A stretch of DNA of 64,000 bases from JBDRRP01 sp964446485. Lineage in GTDB: Bacteria; Desulfobacterota; Desulfobacteria; Desulfobacterales; JBDRRP01. Each line of letters begins with the position of its first letter. Position 1 is the stretch's first letter. Shown here one piece after another: positions 27,765-35,499 of the stretch. Where the stretch lies: NCBI GenBank assembly GCA_964446485.1, contig CAYUOU010000014.1:1-64000 (forward strand), read 5' to 3'. The notes under the pieces were generated by a model. That model was given only the letters and a program-made list of their open reading frames with translations, searched no databases and was not told where the DNA came from. Position numbers and translations under genes: made by a program.

Positions 27765-28570
27765 GCTGTCTGCCTGTCTGGTTGTTTTTGCAGCAATGTA
27801 TCAACAAGACCTTTTAAATCCATGGGTGGCATTACCTCGGCCAGCGGCTTTCCGGCAAGACAGGCCGCCTGAAGCGCCTCTTGAAACCCGATGCTCCCGA
27901 TCGACGGTACGCCGGCATCGTTCAGACGCCCGACAACCTGATTTTCCTGCTCTTTGGACGTCATATTATTCAAAATCGCACCATAAAACGCTGATCCCGA
28001 GGATTGCGCCAGTTCCATCACCTTTTTTGCCAAAAGAATCGATTCCAGAGAGGGCGCCACCACGCTGACGACGCCGTTGACACCCGCCTCAAGACCCCTG
28101 CCGAAATGTTCGATGCCGGCCTCCATGTCCGCGATCAGCACCTCTTCGTCACCGGTTTGGAATTTTTTCAAGAATTCCCGGCTCACACTGCCCATGGGGC
28201 AGGCGCAGCCTTCCATGGCCTGATGGATCTTTCCGGTGGAAATCAGCATGACCCCATCCTTTTCCACCGAATATCCCGCAGGCAGGGATTGGCTTTGAAT
28301 GGCGTCCATATCCCAGATGGACATGGCCGGCTCGTCTTCGCCCTTGGAGAATCGTGCAATCATTTTCTGCTGAATCTTTTTTTTGCCGCCCAAAAAATCC
28401 ATCAGCGGCTGGGGGGGATGGTCGAATCCGAGCATCCAGAACAGGCTTGTGTTCGATTCGTCGGAGTCCAGCACGATGACCTTTTTGCCGATACGATTGA
28501 ATGCGTGGGCCAGCAGGGTCACAACCGTGCTTTTCCCGCTGCCGCCTTTTCCACAGATGCATATTTTCAT
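27761..28570 (-). CDS. cooC: CooC-type P-loop ATPase for nickel insertion
   Basis: A 269-residue MinD/CooC ATPase. CooC dimerises on ATP binding and helps load nickel into carbon monoxide dehydrogenase. The deviant Walker A GKGGSGKST covers residues 7-15. VLDSDES is the Walker A' Asp region. The CxC pair C122-A-C124 (GCACPMG) matches the metal-binding pair at the CooC dimer interface. GGGAGA precedes the ATG. Unusually it heads an ABC-importer gene run rather than sitting beside a CODH gene, and no CODH lies in this window. Confidence 0.87.
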   Translation of the reverse strand: MKICICGKGGSGKSTVVTLLAHAFNRIGKKVIVLDSDESNTSLFWMLGFDHPPQPLMDFLGGKKKIQQKMIARFSKGEDEPAMSIWDMDAIQSQSLPAGYSVEKDGVMLISTGKIHQAMEGCACPMGSVSREFLKKFQTGDEEVLIADMEAGIEHFGRGLEAGVNGVVSVVAPSLESILLAKKVMELAQSSGSAFYGAILNNMTSKEQENQVVGRLNDAGVPSIGSIGFQEALQAACLAGKPLAEVMPPMDLKGLVDTLLQKQPDRQTA

Positions 28571-28685
28571 GATGTATTCTCCCAGACACCATTTTTAAGA
28601 TTTGGAGTGAACAGCGCGCCTTTACCGCTTATGGCCAGGCAAAAGACTGGTAAAAGGTCATTCGGCCCCATTGCGTCGTAAGGCC

Positions 28686-28960
28686 TTATCTCCTCTTGGA
28701 AAAGAAGTAAACCAGCATCCCGATAAGGATGGTCAGGGCACCGGCCCAGGCGGCGGCCGGTCTGCTCTCTATCGAAAAAGCGATGATCCAGAGGTTGCCG
28801 AGAATGAACAACACCGGCGTGAACGGGTATCCCGGCGCCAGATAAGTGCCGCGGCGCGGCGTCTGGTGTCTCCGAAGACGCATCAATCCCGCCACGGTCA
28901 GCGTGACGCAGAGGGAGAGGGTAAAACCATATTGGCGACCACGCGCAGGGTGGCCGAAAA
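28686..28960 (-). pseudogene. C-terminal fragment of an APC-family amino acid permease
   Basis: The frame reads GFTLSLCVTLTVAGLMRLRRH, then APGYPFTPVLFILGNLWII and a final hydrophobic span ending FFSKRR. This is the characteristic C-terminus of LAT/APC exchangers (RR...GYP..P..F). The N-terminal ten or so membrane spans are missing and nothing upstream continues the frame. The fragment lies between nikL-like and cooC and is a relic of an older gene order disrupted by insertion of the metal genes. Confidence 0.6.
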
Positions 28961-28996
28961 AGGGCCGATCTCCCGCCTGAGCTGCTGTTTCAACGG

Positions 28997-29509
28997 CTAC
29001 GGCCCACCGGATGCCGAAACGGGCCTGCGGCGTTTGAAGAAATATAGCGCTGCGGTGACGTTCATCAAAAGGCTCAGCCCCAAGAGGGTCTTCACGCCGG
29101 TTGTCGCCGCCACCGGCTGCGCCGATTGGCCGTCCCGGTGAGACCGCGCGCCTGCCGATCCATCCCCGGAGGGCATCACCTCGATATGGCCCTGCTGGAG
29201 GTGCCCCATGCCATCACTGACATCGATGCGCCAGGAGCCGGGCGCGTCCGGATAAAATGCGAATCGATCGTTGCGATCCGTCCTGCCGTTCTGATGTTCC
29301 AGTTTTTCATCCTGAGGGCTGAATACGAGCACTTCGGCATATTTCATGGGCTCTTTGTCGGAGTAAAAAAACTCTGCCGCTACCGCGCCGGCCCCTGCCA
29401 CGACCCGGTATCCGGTGCCATGGGCTTCGGCGGCAGGCGGCGGGAAACCACCCGCAACAGTCAGAAACGCCATGAAGAACAACCATTTGCATTTCAAAAA
29501 AACAGTCAT
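28997..29509 (-). CDS. nikL: NikL-like nickel transport accessory protein
   Basis: A 170-residue exported, membrane-anchored protein. It has a signal peptide (LFFMAFLTVAGGFPPPAAEAH), then a carboxypeptidase-regulatory-like beta domain with EFFYSDKEPMKYAEVLVFSP, NGRTDRNDRFAFYPDAPG and WRIDVSDGMGH. One C-terminal membrane span (LLGLSLLMNVTAALYFF) is followed by RRR. This pattern fits NikL, the additional component seen with NikK in deltaproteobacterial nickel transporters. The gene overlaps the nikK-like stop as ATGA. No NikMQO ECF transporter is present; an ABC importer occupies the locus. Confidence 0.65.
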   Translation of the reverse strand: MTVFLKCKWLFFMAFLTVAGGFPPPAAEAHGTGYRVVAGAGAVAAEFFYSDKEPMKYAEVLVFSPQDEKLEHQNGRTDRNDRFAFYPDAPGSWRIDVSDGMGHLQQGHIEVMPSGDGSAGARSHRDGQSAQPVAATTGVKTLLGLSLLMNVTAALYFFKRRRPVSASGGP

Positions 29510-30231
29510 CTGGGCACCTCCACCACCAGGAACGTGGTGTGAAGATGATAGTCCATGTCCGGGTCGCCAGTTGCCGGAATCTTGATTCTGGCCATCACCA
29601 GCTGCAGCCCCTTCTTTGACGGGGTGATGGCGGCGATGCCCTGCCCGTTGGCAGCGATCTCTCCGCCGCCCCGCATGAAAAGGGTGGCGCCTGCAACGGG
29701 ACGGCCTTCAAAAAGAACCTGCACGCGGAACGGTTTTCCTGCTGAAATCAGGGACGGGTCGTCGATGACAACCATCTCGAATTTCAATCTGATCGGTTTC
29801 ACGGCGCCAGTGAACCCCGAAAACAATACCTTGGCATACTGGGTCGAAAAGAACGCGTCGACGACACGCAATCCGGTCTTTTCCGCATCGCTGCGACGGA
29901 TCAGTTTCTTGCCCCGGGTGGTATTGACCCGATAGCCCCAATCACAGACCACACCCACCGCCGAAAGGAGCGCATCGACCCTGAATGTCGCCTGTGTGGC
30001 CTCGTTGGATCTTTCGACAGCGCCGGCCGGGAGAACTTCGCCATCCATGCCGACAGCGATCACTTCCGTGACCGCATCCGGTCGGTACGGGTCCAGTCGT
30101 TCAAGAAACATGCCTCTGGCGATGCGGTAGGTGTCACCGGTTTTCTCCACCCACAGGTGGTGTGCCTGGGCCTGGTTCTCCGCGGCCACGAACACCAGCA
30201 CACACAGAAACAGGCCGAATATCCGCCTCAT
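29506..30231 (-). CDS. nikK: NikK-like DUF4198 periplasmic protein
   Basis: A 241-residue exported protein of the DUF4198 family. The signal peptide is FGLFLCVLVFVAAENQAQAHHLWVEK, with HHLWV at the mature start typical of the family, and a GKPFRVQVLFEGRPVAGATLF beta-domain follows. NikK proteins accompany nickel uptake systems in sulfate reducers, probably binding the ion in the periplasm. The ATG overlaps the stop of the preceding short ORF as ATGA, and AAGGAG is upstream. It supports nickel as the block B substrate. Confidence 0.7.
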   Translation of the reverse strand: MRRIFGLFLCVLVFVAAENQAQAHHLWVEKTGDTYRIARGMFLERLDPYRPDAVTEVIAVGMDGEVLPAGAVERSNEATQATFRVDALLSAVGVVCDWGYRVNTTRGKKLIRRSDAEKTGLRVVDAFFSTQYAKVLFSGFTGAVKPIRLKFEMVVIDDPSLISAGKPFRVQVLFEGRPVAGATLFMRGGGEIAANGQGIAAITPSKKGLQLVMARIKIPATGDPDMDYHLHTTFLVVEVPR

Positions 30232-30572
30232 TGTGATCTCCTTTTGGAAAACGCCGACCGCGCGGCGGCCGAGCCGGTGCGGTACCGAATGTCTTCCCAG
30301 GGGTTGAACGCCACCTTGCCGGGGTCGATAACCTCAGCAAATCTGTCGAAGCGCTTCGGCAGTCCGGGGGAGCAGAGCAGATAATCCGCGTCCCTGACGA
30401 TCGAGAGCACCCGCGGGGCGGTCAGATCGGAGCCGGCGGGCCCCATGCCGACCACGTACAGTTTTCCTTTTGTCTCCACAGTCCCTGCCATAGCCGGGAA
30501 GGCGACCCAGCAGCAAAGGGCCGCGGACAACAACCGCCAATTTGTCTGGGAACGGTAAACGTTCACGTACAC
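30228..30572 (-). pseudogene. Truncated exported tetrapyrrole-methylase domain protein
   Basis: A 114-residue ORF with an N-terminal export signal (LLSAALCCWVAFPAMA), then KLYVVGMGPAGSDLTAPRVL and DADYLLCSPGLPKRF, the start of a TP_methylase (CbiE/CobM-like) domain. Whole domains need about 220 residues. Here the sequence ends soon after FNPWEDI with a non-homologous basic tail, so the second half is missing. The stop still overlaps nikK as ATGA. An exported tetrapyrrole methylase would be unusual because SAM is cytoplasmic. Whether the fragment keeps a binding role is unknown. Confidence 0.55.
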
Positions 30573-30668
30573 TCCTTTCGATATCCTAGCATCAACTCCC
30601 CGTTTGTTGAAAGATTCATATCGGCCGCTGGAACGATCGACATCGGAGAACCGATGACCACATTTTTC

Positions 30669-30757
30669 ATTCCAAAGAGCTTGCGACGAGGAATCTCAAC
30701 CTACTGCGATTGTTATCTACGGAACACCAAGATTCCTCGCAAGCTCGAGATGACAAT
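30669..30757. repeat. Imperfect inverted repeat, REP-like hairpin
   Basis: GAGCTTGCG...GGAATCT at 30669 and AGATTCCTCGCAAGCTC near 30735 pair over 17 bp, with a 3-nt bulge in the left arm, enclosing about 45 nt. GAGATGACAA after it resembles dispersed intergenic palindromes seen in many proteobacteria. It sits between the receptor gene and the truncated methylase, and may stabilise or separate transcripts. Confidence 0.5.
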
Positions 30758-30793
30758 CCCGGCCTTTCTTCGAAGGCGTCACGAACTGGACCG

Positions 30794-32833
30794 TCAGAAC
30801 TGGATCTGTACCGATCCGTAGTAAAGAATGCCGTCCTCGACGTATTGTTCTTCATCCGTGATGTTTTCGATACTCAACCGCAGCGTCACTCGCTCGAACA
30901 GGGTTTTCCAGATGGACAGGTCCAGCGTGCCGTAATCGGGAACCTTGATCGTGTTGTCGGAGTTTGCGTATTGCTCGGCATTGTAGGCATAGATGATCGA
31001 TGCATTGACATAGGCCGGCGCGATGTAGGTGAGCCCGGCCCGGGTTTTATGCTGGGGTTCTCCCGGGAGGTATTTGCCTTCAAGGGAGCTGTTCGTAATA
31101 TCCTTGGCCACTTCCGAAATATTGTAATTGTAGTTGAGAAAACTGCTCAGTCCGTATCCGATATCGTAGGTCAGCTCGGCCTCGACGCCGTGGATATTCA
31201 CCTCGCTGATGTTATCGTTCTCGCTTTCGGTGTAGGTCTTGCCGCCGAGTACGTAGGTTTTGGTTGTCCTGCTGCCGATGTAATCCGAGGCCCAGGACTG
31301 GTAATAGGTCAGTTTGGCCCACAGGGTGTCGAGAAAGTAACGCTCCGCGCCGACATCCCAGGAAACGATGGTCTCCGGATTAAGATCCGGGTTGGGGAAC
31401 CGCACGCTCCGCCCGCCCCCCCGGATGTGCAGTTTGTACTGCTCAAAGAGGCTGGGCTGCCGAAAACCCGTTCCGATGGAAGTCCGCACGGCGGTGTCAC
31501 CGTCCGGATGGTAGACCATCCCGAATTTGGGCGAGAAGTTATCCCAGGTCTTTTCCTCAAAGGATTGATCCAGACCGGTGAGGGTGTCCCAGCTCTTGGC
31601 GTCGTAATTGCGAACATGATCGTAACGAAGGCCTGCATTGAAGACCAGCCGATCATCCCAAGCACCGGCGGTCACGTCGATGAACGGGGCGATGGTCTCC
31701 TGATTGCCTTGCGCCCCGACATCGCGCGTACTGCCGATGTAATCCTCGTCGTAATCCATGGAAATCTGCTTATAGGCCACGCCGGTGCTCATGGTGACAC
31801 CGCCGCCAAGCCGCGCCGTATTGAGAATTTCAGCACCCCATACCGTGTTTTCGGGAAACATTTCCTGGCGGTCGGGCACGTAGAGACCACTGGCGGCGAT
31901 GAGCCTGTCCTGGTATGCGGTCTTATCCGCCCGATTCAGGAAAACGTTTCCCTTCCAGTTCATGCGGTCGCCGTCGCTGCTGATCCCCAGGCGGTACTGG
32001 TCCAGTTTCAGATCGTCATAGAAGTATTCGCGGCCTTTGCCCATTTCGTGCTGATAGTAAAGCGCGCTGAAATCCAGCGCCGCACGGTCTCCCAGCGAAT
32101 AGGTGATCTTGCCGAACCCCTTGCCCACATCCCTGTGCCGCGTCAGGGTATACGTTTCGATGTCTTCGGGATCGATCATGTAAAAACCGTCGCTTTTATC
32201 GTAACCGCCGGATGCCAGAAAGCCGAAGCGCTCGAACTTCTGGGAATAGATGCCCGATCCGCCGTACGTCTCGCCGGAACCGGCGGTGAGCTTGAGGCTA
32301 GCCTCTCTTGCCGGCGCCGGGTTCTTGGTGATAATATGAATCACACCGCCCAACCCCTCCGAGCCGTAGACCGCCGAGGTTGGCCCCCGAACGATTTCGA
32401 TCCTGGCGATGGTTTCCTTGGGAATCAGTGTCCAGGCGACCCAGGCGATCGAGTTGTTGAAATTATCGTTCAGGGGTACCCCGTCGAGCAGCATCAACGT
32501 CCGGTTTCGCCCCACCCCCCGCATGACGAAATGCGACGAGATGCCGCCCGTCTGGGTGCCGTAATGACTGGTATTGTAGTACCCTACGGTATACCGGAGA
32601 ATGTCCTCCACCCGCTCGAACGGAGAGGCCATAATTTCTTCCTCTGTGACCACCGTCACGCTCTGGGCCGCATCGAATACCGGGATTTCGTTGCGCGTAG
32701 CGGACACCACCACGGCATCGAGACGATGCGCCGCCGGCTGGGATTGCTGCGCATCGACCGCGGGCGCTAAGATCAGAAAAACCATCATCAGAAAAATGCC
32801 CAAACCTATCGTCCTCCGGGCCGCTGAATGCAT
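30794..32833 (-). CDS. TonB-dependent outer-membrane receptor of the nickel locus
   Basis: A 679-residue receptor from ATG 32833, behind AAGGAGG. Signal peptide TIGLGIFLMMVFLILAPAVDA, TonB-box-like LDAVVVSATRNE, plug with MLLDGVPLNDNFNNS and ARIEIVRGPTSAVYGSEGLGGVIHI, then a beta-barrel ending YYGSVQIQF. It heads block B and shares its leader architecture with the receptor at 24164. Given the NikK/NikL/CooC neighbours, it probably imports a nickel complex across the outer membrane, powered by the ExbB-ExbD-TonB genes at 34380-36114. Confidence 0.88.
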   Translation of the reverse strand: MHSAARRTIGLGIFLMMVFLILAPAVDAQQSQPAAHRLDAVVVSATRNEIPVFDAAQSVTVVTEEEIMASPFERVEDILRYTVGYYNTSHYGTQTGGISSHFVMRGVGRNRTLMLLDGVPLNDNFNNSIAWVAWTLIPKETIARIEIVRGPTSAVYGSEGLGGVIHIITKNPAPAREASLKLTAGSGETYGGSGIYSQKFERFGFLASGGYDKSDGFYMIDPEDIETYTLTRHRDVGKGFGKITYSLGDRAALDFSALYYQHEMGKGREYFYDDLKLDQYRLGISSDGDRMNWKGNVFLNRADKTAYQDRLIAASGLYVPDRQEMFPENTVWGAEILNTARLGGGVTMSTGVAYKQISMDYDEDYIGSTRDVGAQGNQETIAPFIDVTAGAWDDRLVFNAGLRYDHVRNYDAKSWDTLTGLDQSFEEKTWDNFSPKFGMVYHPDGDTAVRTSIGTGFRQPSLFEQYKLHIRGGGRSVRFPNPDLNPETIVSWDVGAERYFLDTLWAKLTYYQSWASDYIGSRTTKTYVLGGKTYTESENDNISEVNIHGVEAELTYDIGYGLSSFLNYNYNISEVAKDITNSSLEGKYLPGEPQHKTRAGLTYIAPAYVNASIIYAYNAEQYANSDNTIKVPDYGTLDLSIWKTLFERVTLRLSIENITDEEQYVEDGILYYGSVQIQF

Positions 32834-32908
32834 CGTTGTCCTCCTTGCTGTTTGATTAGCGGTCAGTGCCGCCTTCCACCAGCGTGCACGAAAAATCCGC
32901 AAAGCGCC
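32834..32908 (-). other. 5' UTR between leader terminator and the 32833 receptor
   Basis: Seventy-five non-coding bases containing only the strong RBS AAGGAGG immediately before the start codon. Nothing else was recognised. Confidence 0.4.
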
Positions 32909-33097
32909 AAAAAAAAAGGCCACCAGGCAGTACCCTGAACGGTACCGGTGCCTTCGTGGCCTTTTGCTTCGGTGCCGCCGTCTCGTTTCCAAGGAGGAAT
33001 GGGACGGGGCGGATATATTTTTGGATTGACGGTGCGCAGCAGCGGCTTCGACCGCCGCGATTGGAGAGCATATGCCCTAAACGAAAAAACCTGTCAA
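32909..33097 (-). promoter_or_regulatory. Promoter and structured leader with attenuator-like terminator (leader C)
   Basis: On the minus strand TTGACA (33092-33097) is followed by TATGCT (33067-33072) after 19 nt. The hairpin GCGGCTTCGACCGC (33042-33055, plus-strand letters) differs by one base from leader B. CCTTCGTGGCC follows 81 nt away (32951-32961), as in leader B, and opens a long terminator stem ending in nine U (32909-32917). The stem pairs GGCCAC with GTGGCC, then GGC/GCC and a GGTACC region. This suggests a shared regulatory RNA controlling both TonB receptors. Confidence 0.6.
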
Positions 33098-33260
33098 CGA
33101 CTTTCGGTGCCGCCGGGCCTCATTGAGGCCCCTGGGTACCGTTACATGCCGCTTCCGGGCCGTTTTCACTGGCGATGCCGGATCTCACGCGAGCGGGAAA
33201 AATTGAAACCCGGCGATCAATCCCATCGTGACCAGTGCTGCAGGCGTCAGCCGTGATCCG

Positions 33261-33521
33261 TCAGTCGTGCGGATGCGCGTGGGGTTCCTTCTCGTGCCCC
33301 GGGTGGGCGTGGTCATGGGGGCCGTGGTCGCCGCCGTGGTCATGGTCGTGGTCCGCACCGCTCTCATGGCTGTGAGCGTGCTGGTGTTCGTGCCCGTGCG
33401 CGTGGGCGTGGAGATGGGTGTGATCATGACTGTGCCCCCGTCCGTCGTGTTCGTGCGGGTGGTCGTGGGCGTGTTCGTGTTCATGGGCGTGCTCGTGTTG
33501 ATGCTTGTGGTCGCCTTCCAT
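33261..33521 (-). CDS. Histidine-rich metal-binding protein
   Basis: An 86-residue cytosolic protein with 34 histidines, mostly alternating as HxHxH with Asp and Glu, from ATG 33521 behind AGGAGG. There is no signal peptide. It resembles the His-rich nickel or zinc reservoirs of HypB, SlyD or Hpn type, but has no folded domain attached. Located beside CooT in the nickel block, it probably buffers or stores nickel for CODH or hydrogenase maturation. Low sequence complexity means homology searches will be uninformative. Confidence 0.8.
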   Translation of the reverse strand: MEGDHKHQHEHAHEHEHAHDHPHEHDGRGHSHDHTHLHAHAHGHEHQHAHSHESGADHDHDHGGDHGPHDHAHPGHEKEPHAHPHD

Positions 33522-33637
33522 GATGCCTCCTTTTGGGGTGTATTGCTGTTGCCGTAAACGGAAGCCGCATCGCACGGCCTCTGGAATTGATCTTCGCGGT
33601 ATACGTTAAGGCCGGCGGCGCCGTTTGTCACCCGCCT

Positions 33638-33835
33638 TCAGGCGGCCGGCGCTTCGAACACGATCCGGTGGTCGACGAGGTTCATCGTGCGGATCGATCC
33701 GCGGACCACTTTCTGCTCGCCGAAAATATTGACCAGCAGCCAGGCGTCCGGTCCGTCGGGTTCGACGACATCGACCGATTCCAGGACCAGTCGTTCCTCA
33801 CCGTCTTTCATCAGATACGCATTGGCTTCACACAT
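33638..33835 (-). CDS. cooT: CooT-family nickel-binding protein
   Basis: A 65-residue small beta-barrel protein starting MCEANAYLMKDGEE, with Cys2 as the nickel ligand described for Rhodospirillum rubrum CooT. VVEPDGPDAWLLVNIFGEQKVVRG and LVDHRIVFEA match the family. CooT dimers bind one Ni(II) and support CODH maturation. The start overlaps the DUF3842 gene by 8 bases. This is the clearest single marker that block A handles nickel. Confidence 0.85.
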   Translation of the reverse strand: MCEANAYLMKDGEERLVLESVDVVEPDGPDAWLLVNIFGEQKVVRGSIRTMNLVDHRIVFEAPAA

Positions 33836-34250
33836 TTTCGATCACCTCCTTGATCCGTTCCACCGCCGCCTGCACCAGATGCGGCAGCGGCTCTTTGACC
33901 ACCCCCACGATGTCGGCGTTTTCCTGGGACAGGGGCAGCAATATTTTAAGAGCCGGGCTGGACGACACCGCCGCGGCCATGGCCGGCGTCACCTCCCCGA
34001 GCATGGCGTTGGCCCAGGTGATGGCGATACTGCCGACGATCACGTCCGCATCGGCCGCCACACGGCAGATGGCGTTCTCCCCGGACGCCCCCTTGTTGGC
34101 ACCGGCCTTGAGCATCTGCACGGTGGCGATGGTGTTGGTGCCAAGGGCGACGCACTCCACCGATTCCGTATACGCCGCCTTGATGTACTTGATCAGGGTG
34201 GACCCGATACCGCCGCCCTGGCCGTCGATCACACATATGGTCTTTGCCAC
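33828..34250 (-). CDS. DUF3842 family protein
   Basis: A 140-residue cytosolic protein starting MAKTICVIDGQGGGIGSTLIK, a Rossmann-like nucleotide-binding beginning, then ADADVIVGSIAITWANAMLGEVTP. It matches uncharacterised DUF3842 proteins, which are often encoded beside CooT. Function unknown. The pairing suggests a part in nickel sensing or delivery. The 129 bases separating it from tonB hold a weak GGTCAG/CTGACC inverted repeat but no clear promoter. Confidence 0.7.
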   Translation of the reverse strand: MAKTICVIDGQGGGIGSTLIKYIKAAYTESVECVALGTNTIATVQMLKAGANKGASGENAICRVAADADVIVGSIAITWANAMLGEVTPAMAAAVSSSPALKILLPLSQENADIVGVVKEPLPHLVQAAVERIKEVIENV

Positions 34251-34379
34251 AAAAACATCCTTTTACGACGCGGTCAGTAGTTTGTGGTCGGTTGCCGTAG
34301 GCCTGACCACCCGCCACGCACGTCGTCGAAAACCGTGAATGACGGTAACGCATTCGTCGAAGTTTCATACCTGCTGCAG

Positions 34380-35084
34380 CTACATCAATTCGAACACAAT
34401 ACCGATCTCCAGCGGCAGGGGGCCGCCGAACAGGTGGGCCGGCGGCCGCGGGAACGGGGCCGCCGAGGCCACCGCCGCCATCGCCGCCTCGTTGAGCAGA
34501 CGATACCGGGAGGGTTCGGCGATGGACACGGCCCCGACGCTGCCGTCCGAGTCGATAACGAATCGCACCACCACTCGGCCCTGCATGTTGCGCCGCTTGG
34601 CCGCCGCCGGGTATTCCTTGCGGCTTTCCACACGCCAGCGCACCATTTCGAAATAATCGTCAGCGGAGGTGCCGCTGCCCGCCTCCGCGGCGCCCGCGTC
34701 CCCGGCGGCCGCGGCTGGCGGCGCCCACGGCACGATGGCGGCGGCCCCTGCCACCGGCGCGGCCGGCTTCGAAACAGCGGCCACCGATGTGGGGCGTTCT
34801 GCGGTCGGCGGCGCGGTCGGCACCGACGGGGGCGGACGGGTGGGTGTCACACGGGGCACGTCCACCGGTGGCGGCTGGCGGCGGCGCGGCGGCACCGGGA
34901 TCGCGCGGTCGCGGGGTTTGTCGATATTGCGCATCTCCAGTTCGATATAGGCGGTATCGCGGCTTTCGTAGATCCCGGCGATGCGGGCCAGCACCCACGC
35001 GTGGGCCATCAGGGAGATCACGAGAAAGCCGCATAACAGCCGGTTGGTGCGGCGGCTTTCCGTGGCCGCGACCGCGCCCGCCAT
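34380..35084 (-). CDS. tonB: TonB-family energy transducer
   Basis: A 234-residue TonB. It has a cytoplasmic N-terminus, one membrane span (LLCGFLVISLMAHAWVLA), then a proline-rich periplasmic linker (PVPPRRRQPPPVDVPRV). The C-terminal TonB domain carries KEYPAAAKRRNMQGRVVVRFVIDSDGSVG, the YP...QG motif that engages TonB boxes. It transmits proton-motive force from ExbB-ExbD to the outer-membrane receptors encoded nearby. ATG 35084 lies one base after the exbD stop. Confidence 0.88.
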   Translation of the reverse strand: MAGAVAATESRRTNRLLCGFLVISLMAHAWVLARIAGIYESRDTAYIELEMRNIDKPRDRAIPVPPRRRQPPPVDVPRVTPTRPPPSVPTAPPTAERPTSVAAVSKPAAPVAGAAAIVPWAPPAAAAGDAGAAEAGSGTSADDYFEMVRWRVESRKEYPAAAKRRNMQGRVVVRFVIDSDGSVGAVSIAEPSRYRLLNEAAMAAVASAAPFPRPPAHLFGGPLPLEIGIVFELM

Positions 35085-35085
35085 T

Positions 35086-35493
35086 TCAGGTTCCCTTTTC
35101 CGTCGCCAGCACCAGCTTTCCGGCGCCGGCCGCCTTGGCCACATCCATCACGCGAACCGCCTTGTCGAGAACCACCGTCCGGTCCGCTTTGATCACAACC
35201 AGACGACCGGGGTCGTCCGCAACCATTTCGCGGATGTGCCGGTACAGGTTTCCGAGAGAAATTTCACGGTTTTGCAGAAAAGCCCTGCCGGCAGCGTCGA
35301 CCACAACGGTGATTTCCTGCCGGGTCTGGGGTTTGGCCGCGTCGGCGGCCGGCAGCTTCACGTCGATACCCTCTTCGACGATGAAGTTGGTCGTCAACAG
35401 GAAGTAGACCAGCAGCAGGAACACGATGTCGATGAGGGAGGTCAGCGGCGGCTGCACGTCGTAGCGGGAGCGTTTTTTCCGGTGAACCAGCAT
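35086..35493 (-). CDS. exbD: ExbD/TolR-family proton channel subunit
   Basis: A 135-residue protein with one N-terminal membrane span, PPLTSLIDIVFLLLVYFLLTTNF, whose Asp (SLIDIV) is the proton-carrying residue of ExbD/TolR. A periplasmic domain follows with ITVVVDAAGRAFLQNREISL. It lies between exbB and tonB and forms the Ton motor with them. Confidence 0.9.
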   Translation of the reverse strand: MLVHRKKRSRYDVQPPLTSLIDIVFLLLVYFLLTTNFIVEEGIDVKLPAADAAKPQTRQEITVVVDAAGRAFLQNREISLGNLYRHIREMVADDPGRLVVIKADRTVVLDKAVRVMDVAKAAGAGKLVLATEKGT

Positions 35494-35499
35494 GTGCGG

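Noticed and set aside
30710..32770. Plus-strand 686-codon open frame opposite the TonB receptor
   Set aside because: No domain is recognisable, and the minus strand encodes a complete receptor with signal peptide, plug and aromatic C-terminus.
33261..33521. CRISPR-like or tandem-repeat array
   Set aside because: The repetition is codon-level (His-Glu/Asp) inside an ORF, with no repeat-spacer structure.
33185..33631. Threonine-rich frames over the His-rich gene
   Set aside because: They arise by reading the repetitive CAC/CAT-rich DNA in other frames. The HxH frame has the RBS and compact start.
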